From Prochloron sp. SP5CPC1 (GTDB lineage Bacteria; Cyanobacteriota; Cyanobacteriia; Cyanobacteriales; Prochloraceae): a stretch of DNA of 14,830 bases. Numbering within the stretch: the first letter of the stretch is position 1; every line of letters begins with the position of its first letter. Under the pieces are notes generated by a model, which did not search any database, was not told the DNA's origin, and saw only the letters and a list, made by a program, of their open reading frames with translations. A program made the translations under genes and the position numbers. This document shows, in pieces, positions 1 to 7,300 of the stretch. Location: contig JACONB010000027.1 of the NCBI GenBank assembly GCA_014323965.1, forward strand, positions 1-14,830, read 5' to 3'.

Positions 1-1
1 T

Positions 2-76
2 AAAGAATTAGCTCAACAACAAGTACAGCAATTGTTAAAACGTTTGCAACAGGCAGGAATTGGAGATTCCCTATAA
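2..76 (+). CDS. 3' end of an unidentified CDS (glutamine-rich helical C-terminus)
   Basis: Only the last 24 codons and a TAA stop lie in the window; the 5' part is outside. The visible tail runs KELAQQQVQQLLKRLQQ and ends in AGIGDSL, an amphipathic, glutamine-rich helix with a short cap. Cyanobacterial Uma2-type endonuclease-like proteins often end in a similar helix, but so do many coiled-coil proteins, so this is only a suggestion. The stop overlaps the end of panB by six bases, so the two genes converge tail to tail with no room for a separate terminator. Confidence 0.45.
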   Translation, partial: KELAQQQVQQLLKRLQQAGIGDSL

Positions 77-847
77 TATAAATTTGCCAGATCGCACATC
101 GGTGGAAAAATCTTCTACTGCTTGGGTAATTACTTGGCGCAAATTGACATAGGATTTAGCAAAGGGAGGTGGGTGTGGGGAGAGTCCCAGTAAATCAGCA
201 GTAACGAGCACCTGTCCATCGCAATGGGGGCCTGCACCAATACCAATAGTGGGTATAGGGAGTCTCGCTGTAATGCGGGCCGCTAAAGAATCAGGAATGT
301 GTTCCAAGACAATAGCAAAAGCACCTGCTTCTCCTAAGGCGATCGCCTCCTGGTAAATGCGTTTTTCTTCCTGATCCGTGACCCCTTGCTGTTTGTAGGA
401 GAGTCGATGTACTGATTGAGGGGTTAAACCCACATGACCCATGACAGGAATACCTATAGCTGTCAGTTGGGCCACCGTCGCCACCATAGCAGGGTATCCC
501 CCTTCTACCTTAACAGCTTGTGCTCCTGCTTCCTTCAGAGCGCGCCCAGCGGAGTGGATGGCAATTTGAGGACTTTCTTGATAACTTAAAAAAGGGAGAT
601 CACAAACCACTAATCCCCGCTTCACACCCCGACGCACTGCTGCTGTATGATGTAACATCTCCTCTAGGGTGACGGGGAGGGTATTGGGGTGTCCTAAGGC
701 TACCATAGCCAAAGAATCTCCTACCAGAATCACGTCTACTCCTGCTTGATCTAAAAGTCGGGCGATCGCCCAATCCCAAGCAGTCAAAGTGACAATGGCC
801 CGCTTTTCTTCCTTCCATGCCCTCAGTTTCTGGATTGTAACTGCCAT
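71..847 (-). CDS. panB: 3-methyl-2-oxobutanoate hydroxymethyltransferase (PanB)
   Basis: PanB is a cytosolic enzyme that transfers a one-carbon unit from methylenetetrahydrofolate to 3-methyl-2-oxobutanoate, giving ketopantoate, the first committed step of pantothenate and CoA synthesis. The 258-residue protein is full length for the family (about 260). Visible family motifs, in order, are VGDSLAMV (metal ligand Asp44), CDLPF (Asp83), VKVEGG (113-117), GHVGLTPQ (137-144), the LEHIP catalytic glutamate (Glu182), GIGAGPHCDGQ (202-212) and FAKSY (229-233). The start is an ATG. The gene lies two bases after the TPR gene and is probably co-transcribed with it. The last residues, TDVRSGKFIL, are encoded by DNA that shares a 15-base string with the repeat array near 9500-9930, so the tail may be repeat-derived. 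Confidence 0.97.
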   Translation of the reverse strand: MAVTIQKLRAWKEEKRAIVTLTAWDWAIARLLDQAGVDVILVGDSLAMVALGHPNTLPVTLEEMLHHTAAVRRGVKRGLVVCDLPFLSYQESPQIAIHSAGRALKEAGAQAVKVEGGYPAMVATVAQLTAIGIPVMGHVGLTPQSVHRLSYKQQGVTDQEEKRIYQEAIALGEAGAFAIVLEHIPDSLAARITARLPIPTIGIGAGPHCDGQVLVTADLLGLSPHPPPFAKSYVNLRQVITQAVEDFSTDVRSGKFIL

Positions 848-849
848 TC

Positions 850-1950
850 TTACCGTTGTATTTGCTCTAACAAAGCTTCTGTTTGGTTGAAACGGAGGGT
901 ATTACCTTCCTCATTATACAATTCGGACGCTTTGGTAAAGGCTTTAATTGCCTCTTTGGTTGTACGTCTTCCCAGCCATGCCAATCCCAAATTGTAGTGG
1001 ACCCCTGGATTATTGGGAAGCAGGTCTTTGAGTAACAGGTAAGTCCCTACTGCCAAAATGTAATCCTCCTGTTCGAGATAAATTGCCCCTATTCCTGCTT
1101 GAGCTTCAATATTGTTTTCATCTAGTTCGATTACTCGATAATAAGCTTCTAATGCTCCATTTAGCTCCTTTTGCCTTTGCAGTAGTTTAGCAATGCGCAA
1201 AAGAATCTGAATATTATCTGGATCTAGCTTTTCTAACTCCTGTAAACTTCTGATACCCTGTTGGACTCTACCTTGCCTCAGCAATGCTTCTGTGAGTTGC
1301 TGGCGCAATTTTTGATTTTCTGGCAATACTCTTACTGCTGCTTCCAGGGAGATTATTGCTTCGTTAGTGCGTCCCTGTTTTAGCAAAGTTGGACCCAACA
1401 CTTCGTGGGCTTCTTGATGTTTTGGCTCCAAAAGGAGGACTTGCTGAAAACTTTTTATCGCTCCATTATATTCCCTTTGACGCAGCAAAATCACTCCCAG
1501 AGCTAAATGATACTGTAAATTATTTGGCTCCAGGGAAGCAGCGCGATAGTAAGCTCCGGTAGCTCTTATATCATCTCCCTTTTGGGCTAAACTATAACCC
1601 AGGGCATAGTGAAACTCAGCATTGTCTGGTTCTAAGAAGATGGCCTGTTCATAGGCTACTGCTGCGGCGCTATAATTTCCTTGATTTGCGTATAAGTAGC
1701 CGAGAGCGGAAAAAATCTTTGGGTTTTCTCGATCCAGACCTGCTGCTTCTTCATAAGCGGCAAGAGCAGCAGGATAGTTACCTGTATCAGCATACTCCCG
1801 TCCCCGGCGTAGCAAATCGTTGAGTCTTTGGGTGTTGCTCTGTTGGATTGGTTGTAATATGGTGTTTATTTGCCCCAATGCAGGTAGATGACAAGATACC
1901 AGGGCGCAAACTAAGGATAGACTAACTTGGATTCCAATAGACTTAAACAC
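850..1950 (-). CDS. TPR-repeat exported or lipoprotein-type protein
   Basis: The protein is an almost continuous array of about nine tetratricopeptide repeats, showing the typical ALGYLYANQGNYSAA, YEQAI, LEPDN pattern every 34 residues, and it ends in ALLEQIQR. TPR arrays are protein-binding scaffolds; no partner is evident. The N-terminus is a short basic stretch and a hydrophobic segment, followed by LVSC (residues 17-20), which fits a lipobox. ALG|Q at 25-28 would also fit signal peptidase I. I chose a GTG start at 1950 because GAGAG lies eight bases upstream; a TTG at 1965 would add MREIV. The stop is two bases from panB, suggesting one transcript, although pantothenate synthesis gives no clue to its role. 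Confidence 0.85.
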   Translation of the reverse strand: MFKSIGIQVSLSLVCALVSCHLPALGQINTILQPIQQSNTQRLNDLLRRGREYADTGNYPAALAAYEEAAGLDRENPKIFSALGYLYANQGNYSAAAVAYEQAIFLEPDNAEFHYALGYSLAQKGDDIRATGAYYRAASLEPNNLQYHLALGVILLRQREYNGAIKSFQQVLLLEPKHQEAHEVLGPTLLKQGRTNEAIISLEAAVRVLPENQKLRQQLTEALLRQGRVQQGIRSLQELEKLDPDNIQILLRIAKLLQRQKELNGALEAYYRVIELDENNIEAQAGIGAIYLEQEDYILAVGTYLLLKDLLPNNPGVHYNLGLAWLGRRTTKEAIKAFTKASELYNEEGNTLRFNQTEALLEQIQR

Positions 1951-1990
1951 GACTATTTCTCTCAATAATGAACATTTAACAAATTAGCAA

Positions 1991-2028
1991 CTCCTTCCTT
2001 CCTTTGCGCCTTGGCGGCTTTGCGCGAA
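1991..2028. repeat. GCAAAG-type intergenic repeat
   Basis: On the minus strand this stretch reads as CGCAAAG units spaced by GCC and GGC (CGCAAAGCCGCCAAGGCGCAAAG), followed by AAGGAAGGAAGG. From memory, short degenerate CGCAAAG repeats occur between genes in many filamentous cyanobacterial genomes. It lies in the 90-base gap between recR and the TPR gene. Confidence 0.5.
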
Positions 2029-2039
2029 CCATCTTAATC

Positions 2040-2630
2040 TCACAACTCTTGTCTTCCTTCGAGAGCTACTGCCAAGGTTACTTCATCGGCATATTCTAGA
2101 TCCCCCCCCATAGGCAAACCAAAAGCGATCCGAGTTACTTTTGTAAAAGATTTCAAGAGACCAGCAACATAGAGGGTGGTGGTTTCCCCTTCTACAGAAG
2201 GAGCGATCGCCAGGATTACTTCTTTGATTTGTTCTTGGCTAACTCGCTCTACCAAAGACTGAATGTAAAGTTGTTCCGGGGTGATCCCGTCCATTGGTGA
2301 TATTGTCCCACCGAGAACGTGATACCTCCCTCTATATTCCCTGGTTTTTTCCAAGGCAATTACATCTCGAGAGTCAGCAACTACACAGATTGTACCAGTA
2401 TCTCGATTGGTATTACGACAGATAGAACAGACTGGTTCTGCGGATAAATGAAAGCATATTTTGCACAAACCCACTTGCTTTTTTGCTTCCACCAGGGCTT
2501 CCGCGAGAGCTTGTACTTCAGTTTCCGATCGCTTGATTATATTCAGGGCCAACCTCTGGGAAGTTTTAGGTCCTATCCCCGGCAAATGTTGTAGTTGTTC
2601 GATTAGACGAGCTAAGGGTGGGGTATAAAT
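2040..2630 (-). CDS. recR: Recombination protein RecR
   Basis: RecR works with RecO (and RecF) to load RecA onto single-stranded DNA at gaps during recombinational repair. The order of motifs is typical: an N-terminal helix-hairpin-helix (PPLARLIEQLQHLPGIGPKT), a zinc finger with four cysteines (CKIC and CSIC, residues 56-71), then a Toprim domain (VVADSRD to the C-terminus) with LGGTISPMDG and YADEVT. With the start given here the protein is 196 residues, close to the usual 198. There is no ATG, GTG or TTG between an in-frame TAG inside the tRNA gene and codon 16, which already lies in the HhH motif. An ATT codon ten bases after GGAGG gives the expected N-terminus (M)YTPPLARL. A TTG at 2585 would cut off 15 conserved residues. 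Confidence 0.92.
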   Translation of the reverse strand: MYTPPLARLIEQLQHLPGIGPKTSQRLALNIIKRSETEVQALAEALVEAKKQVGLCKICFHLSAEPVCSICRNTNRDTGTICVVADSRDVIALEKTREYRGRYHVLGGTISPMDGITPEQLYIQSLVERVSQEQIKEVILAIAPSVEGETTTLYVAGLLKSFTKVTRIAFGLPMGGDLEYADEVTLAVALEGRQEL

Positions 2631-2658
2631 TGAGCGATGGCCTCCAATATAATTATCA

Positions 2659-2731
2659 TGGAGCTAAGCGGATTTGAACCGCTGACCCCCTCAATGCCAT
2701 TGAGGTGCTCTACCAGCTGAGCTATAGCCCC
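2659..2731 (-). tRNA. tRNA-Ala (anticodon GGC)
   Basis: A 73-nucleotide cloverleaf can be folded on the minus strand. The acceptor stem pairs GGGGCTA with TAGCTCC, with A as discriminator. The D arm contains AGCTCAGCTGGTAGAGC. The anticodon stem CCTCA/TGAGG encloses the loop ATGGCAT, with GGC at positions 34-36. The T arm is GCGGTTCAAATCCGC. The 3' CCA is not encoded. It sits 28 bases upstream of the proposed recR start on the same strand, so its primary transcript may run into recR. Confidence 0.96.
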
Positions 2732-2738
2732 GAGTGAG

Positions 2739-2758
2739 AATGCTTTACTGTAAGCATT
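2739..2758 (-). other. Stem-loop in the tRNA-Ala leader
   Basis: AATGCTT and AAGCATT form a perfect seven-base-pair stem around a six-base loop, between the promoter and the tRNA 5' end. No T-run follows it on the minus strand, so it is not a standard terminator. It may be a leader structure removed during 5' processing, or chance. Confidence 0.35.
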
Positions 2759-2764
2759 TCATGA

Positions 2765-2793
2765 TTGTTACACAGAGAATCTTCTTTTGTCAA
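2765..2793 (-). promoter_or_regulatory. Sigma70-type promoter of the tRNA-Ala gene
   Basis: On the minus strand there is a consensus -35 box TTGACA (2793-2788) and a -10 box TAACAA (2770-2765) with the ideal 17-base spacer. Transcription would begin near 2758, about 25 bases before the tRNA 5' end. It probably also serves recR, which has no other obvious promoter. Confidence 0.7.
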
Positions 2794-2811
2794 GCATTGG
2801 GAAAATTTTTT

Positions 2812-3015
2812 TCAGGAATAGGGGTAGGGGCTGTGGGTGAGATAGCTGAGACAATTCCCCATGAGAAAGTAGACTACTAGCATGGCTGCTGCTGCTAAAG
2901 CTACCAGGGTTGCCGCTAGGATGAAGGATAATTCTTTGTTGTTGAAGGCTTGCTGCATCAAATGGAGGGACCAGGCGACTAAAGCAACGTCTAATATGAG
3001 AATAGGCATTAACAT
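2812..3015 (-). CDS. Small two-helix membrane protein, unknown function
   Basis: A 67-residue protein with two predicted membrane spans: ILILDVALVAWSLHLM (residues 5-20) and FILAATLVALAAAAMLVVYFL (about 31-51), joined by the short polar link QQAFNNKELS. I do not recognise the family. The ATG at 3015 is used here, but a second ATG at 3009 (MPILILD) is equally possible. Upstream on the minus strand, TAGACA (3043-3038) and TAAAAT (3021-3016), 16 bases apart, resemble a promoter that would give a leaderless or nearly leaderless mRNA starting near 3009. A small palindrome, TTTACA/TGTAAA, overlaps this spacer. It follows hisF by 48 bases and precedes tRNA-Ala. Confidence 0.65.
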   Translation of the reverse strand: MLMPILILDVALVAWSLHLMQQAFNNKELSFILAATLVALAAAAMLVVYFLMGNCLSYLTHSPYPYS

Positions 3016-3063
3016 ATTTTACAAAATGTAAATTTTTTGTCTATTCTAATACATGTTGGTATC

Positions 3064-3834
3064 TTATCTCATCCTAACCGGCACTCCACTTTGGGCTAGA
3101 TAGGTCTTAATTTGGGCAATGGTTAATTGCCCGTAATGCAGTAGGGAAGCCAATAGGGCTGCTTCTGCTTTCCCTTCTGTTAGTGCTCTGGATATGTGGT
3201 GGCAACTTCCGGCGCCACCGGAAGCAATAACGGGAATTTCCACTGCTTCGGCAATAGTCCTAGTTAGCTCTAAGTCATACCCTGCCTGGGTTCCATCCCC
3301 GTCCATGCTGGTGACAAGCAGTTCTCCAGCTCCCCGTTCTGCCACTTCAGTAGCCCATTTAATGGCGTCTTTGCCGGTATTTTCCCTGCCACCTCGAATA
3401 TATACGTCCCAGCCAGGGTTGCTGGAATGCTTACGGCGTCTAGCATCTATGGCTACGACGATACATTGTTCACCGAAGCGATCGCTCCCCTGATTGACTA
3501 AATTCGGGTTCCGGACTGCGGCGGAATTAATGCTCACTTTATCGGCTCCCGCTCTTAACAAATTTTTAATATTCTCTAAGGTTTGAATGCCGCCTCCTAC
3601 GGTTAGGGGGATGAATACTTGTTCGGCGGTGCGGTAGACTACGTCTAGGATGATGTCTCTGTCTTCGTGGGTGGCAGTTATGTCCAGAAAGACTAATTCA
3701 TCGGCACCTGCTTCGTTGTACACTCGGGCTAGTTCTACCGGGTCTCCAGCGTCTTGCAGGTTGACGAAGTTGACTCCTTTGACTACTCTACCTGCTTTCA
3801 CGTCTAGGCAGGGGAGAATTCTTTTAGCTAGCAT
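3064..3834 (-). CDS. hisF: Imidazole glycerol phosphate synthase subunit HisF
   Basis: HisF is the cyclase subunit of imidazole glycerol phosphate synthase. With ammonia supplied by HisH it converts PRFAR to imidazole glycerol phosphate and AICAR, joining histidine and purine synthesis in the cytosol. The 256-residue (beta/alpha)8 barrel is full length. It opens with MLAKRILPCLDV (catalytic Asp11), followed by GRVVKGVNF, PLTVGGGI (77-83), KVSINSAAV (99-107), VVAIDARR (catalytic Asp130), TSMDGDGT (175-182) and PVIASGGAG (201-209). The frame stays open upstream to 3930, but those extra 32 residues match nothing in the family, so the start is the ATG at 3834. No strong Shine-Dalgarno sequence is visible. 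hisH is not in the window. Confidence 0.96.
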   Translation of the reverse strand: MLAKRILPCLDVKAGRVVKGVNFVNLQDAGDPVELARVYNEAGADELVFLDITATHEDRDIILDVVYRTAEQVFIPLTVGGGIQTLENIKNLLRAGADKVSINSAAVRNPNLVNQGSDRFGEQCIVVAIDARRRKHSSNPGWDVYIRGGRENTGKDAIKWATEVAERGAGELLVTSMDGDGTQAGYDLELTRTIAEAVEIPVIASGGAGSCHHISRALTEGKAEAALLASLLHYGQLTIAQIKTYLAQSGVPVRMR

Positions 3835-4394
3835 TGGGTTTGGGTAGTATTTTGTAGTGTGGGCATTATTGCCTATATTAATAGCAGTTACCAGCTCCCT
3901 GGGCAGGAAGACCCCGCCCCTACTGGTCAATAGCCTCGTGCCCAGTAGGTATTTAAGCGAGCAGCGAGGACTTTCTCCTCCTCAGAGGCTCGTGGGTAGT
4001 GGCCATTGCAGGGAGCGATAGAGGTCAAAGCGGCTGAAAAGAGACCAATAGGCAAAGCCCAGATTGTCCAAATGCTCCAAACACAGATTTATTGTAGGGA
4101 CGCAGTTCTGCGGCATGGAGGATGTTCCCTAGGGCAGTGGGCATGAGTTTTTGAAAAAAAATTTTTATTATTTTTCTTCTGAATATGCTATATAAGAAGA
4201 AGGCGAGAAAAAAAATATGATATTGTATTATGGGAGACAAAGCGCTTTCAACCTTCAGTGACCAATAACCAGTTGTTGCCAATCAGCCCTAAATCTGTAC
4301 CTTCCCAATAAATCAGCGTTATAGCGCTTCGCGCGGGAGGAGGGAACTGGTAACTGTTTCAGCTAGACGATTATTTGACTTTTGAGAAAAAATC
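3835..4394. other. 560-base intergenic region with decayed repeats, no convincing gene
   Basis: This gap between divergent genes has no supported coding sequence. A minus-strand frame at 4025-4282 is open, but it crosses an A/T-rich stretch and has no domain or ribosome-binding site. Visible structure includes CTACTGG/CCAGTAG (about 3918-3949), which can form a stem, and a very A/T-rich stretch (about 4145-4235) suited to promoters. There is also TATAGCGCTTCGCGCGGG followed by GGGAACTGGTAACTG (about 4320-4355), which looks like degraded cyanobacterial intergenic repeats. The promoter of the giant gene should lie here, but I cannot place it with confidence. Confidence 0.5.
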
Positions 4395-7300
4395 ATGAGT
4401 TCTATTTTAATGGTACCCATTCATCTGGATGCCTTGTTTCTCCAGCGCGATACGTTTGTGGCGGAGGCAATGGCAGATTTTACGCGCTTGCCCTACTTTA
4501 ACGGGCAGCGAGATGTCAATCCCGATATTGCCAACATTAGTGAAGATATCGTTATTGAGCCGTTTCAAGATAAGAATTTCAATCTCAAAGCGGGATTGCA
4601 CTTGCATTGGGCTTTACCAGATGCTTTGACGAAGACGATCGCTATTCCCATTGTCGAAAAACAAACTTTCAAGAAGGCATTCGGTAATAATGGAGATGAT
4701 ATATGGAATCAGTTAATTAGCCAACAATGGATTAAAAAAATCGATGAGTTTAAGGCCAGCGTCATGCCCAGAAGTCAAAGAACTGGCAACAGCCTGGGTG
4801 ATTTTGAAAACCAGCGGGAAGCGATAGAGGCTCTCTTAAACTATCCCCTAGGAAGTGCTTTTCCTCCCGTACCGAATCGCTGGCTGGTGGAACGCACCGG
4901 TGGCGGTACCCAATTGCCAGATAAAAAATGGATTGTTGAAAGCGATTATCTCTATCCTTACGGAGAAGGTGACGAGGCTGGAAGCGTCAATATTTTATAT
5001 TCGGCGGAGCTGTTTAGCGGCGGCAATCCTGACGCGATCGCCCAACTCGCGGTCAAGCTCAAAAACTCTACTCCCCTATCTCAGTTTATCAAAAACAAAT
5101 TTTTAGCTCGAACGACAACCCTGTTGAATAACTATACGTCGGGGACGCCATCGGATGAGTTGCAAGCAGCATTGATGTGGGAACTCAACAAAATTATGCG
5201 AGGTGCGTCTATATACGATGCCGGCTTTTCTGGGATAACGTTGAGTGCGGAAACGCAAAATTTACTCAATGCTAATCCTCAAGGGGAAGACTTGGTACGC
5301 TTGAACCGATTGCTGTTGGAAGGGGCCTATCCAGAGTGTAAGGCTATCGGACATCAGCCTTTTCGCTATTTGGGGCGAAAAATGTCCTTTGAAGATTGGA
5401 ATAAACAACATGATTCATATAAGGAGTGCCTCGATCCGCTAACGGCGGTAGGCTATGGCGAACCGACTTTTGCGGCATTTTATCCTAACTGTCATAGCGT
5501 CTTTGGCTTTTATGACGGCGATATTACAACTGCTCCTCCCTCGGGTTTGAAGTATACTGTGGTAGGCTGGTACGATGGCGGCGAGAGCGATTATTTCAAG
5601 ACCTTTCTCCAGCATTCTCGGAATGTTTACCAAGGGGACAACGGCAATCCCAGCAACGCGGATTTGTTAGAAGCTATAAAAGAAGAGTTTAAATGGACGA
5701 CTAAGGATTCAAACGGTCAAGAGTTTCCAAAAGAAATGCTATGCTACGCGAGGATCTGCTTCCCTTCGGCAACCAATACCGATAACACCGATAAGAACTC
5801 TGGTACTACAATCGCAGTGGGCAACACTAGCACGGAAGCTCTGTCTGCCTACTTGGCACAGACGCTCGATTCTACTCATAAATCCACAATTGAGGATCAG
5901 TTAGAATGCTTGCATCTGTTTGCGGGTTTGGAACATCGAAAGCTAGACATCGGCCCGAAATTTGAGGAAGCCCGTCACGAAAAGGGGTTTAATGCTGTTA
6001 ATGCTGGTATTTTATGGACGATTCGGTACGAGACAAAGAGCGATCGCAAGGCCGATGCAGCCGAATCTCAAGCCCGAGAACAAGTTACTTTACCAAAAGA
6101 TATCGCCGACGCTCTCAATACCCTCAATCTCAAGCAACAGGAGTACGATCGCGCTCTGCAGGAAATCGAGTCCTGGCAACATCAGATTTTTGCCGACTGG
6201 TACAAGTATATGCTCTGTGCCTATCCTCCTGATGACAGTCGCGACAACTATCCTGACATTGATGAGGTTAAGCATTACATCAAAGTTAAGGCCATCGAGC
6301 CCTTCAACCAGAAGTTAACAGAGACGGGAGAATTGAAGTTACTGGTGGATCCGACCAGTCAAAATTTAGTGATGCAGAGAGATAGTAATGGTAATGTAGT
6401 TACCGCTACCGCTTCGCCACCAAACTCTATAGCGTCCCAACTGGCGACTGAAGTTAATAATATTATGGATAAGCTCCATAACTACAATCAACAGCTAAAG
6501 AATAGTATTATTACAGACAGAACCCTGGATAATACCAGTGATAACTCTGATATCCTGCAGGGTTCGCCAACAGTGACGGCAAAAGGACCGTTGGGAAATT
6601 GTTTGAGCTTTGATGGCAAAAATGACTACATCCAATTGTCACGGCTGAGTGATGTTAAGGCCGTTTCGATGTGGGTGAATATTCCCAGCCAACAGGAAAG
6701 GGGCGATCGCTGCCTGCTGGATGCCCCTAGCTTGAGTAACGGACAAGTTGCCGCTAACGTCGGCGATGATTTGCATGTCATGTATGTGGATGGGGAAGAG
6801 GTCGGCAAGCGAGTGGGAGATTTACCCACTTGGCAAGATATTCCTAAAAACCGCTGGGTACATCTCTACTTGCAAGCTAAAACTGCTTTTAGCGGCGATA
6901 TATATATAATGAGCGATCGCCATGGGAGCAACAAGTTAAAGGCTCAAATTGCTGTGGTTCGGGTTTACAACCGAGATTTAACTGAGGAGGAAATAAACCG
7001 CGATCGGTCTAATACCATTGAGCTAAACTACCTTCTCAAACGAGTTCCCAGCCCCCGTTACTGGCAGCCTAACGACCCCGTCATCCTCATTGAAGGCAAA
7101 GGGGCTAAGTTTACCGAGCGACACGGAAGTGACGGTTTGTTAGAGTGTCAGTTGTACCAAAATAGCAGCAATACCACGCTACCGGATTTAATTGCCAATT
7201 ACGAGAACACCATTGGAAATAAAATTGACGCGATCAAAACTAAGGGCAACATTGCCTTTAGTACCTGGACAAAACAACCCTGGCATCCCTTTCTCATGGA

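Noticed and set aside
3835..3930. N-terminal extension of hisF by 32 residues
   Set aside because: The HisF family begins at MLAKRILPCLDV; the extra residues match nothing typical.
4025..4282. Minus-strand open frame of 85 residues upstream of the giant gene
   Set aside because: It crosses A/T-rich spacer and yields a low-complexity middle (FFLAFFLYSIFRRKIIKIFF), with no ribosome-binding site or recognisable motif.
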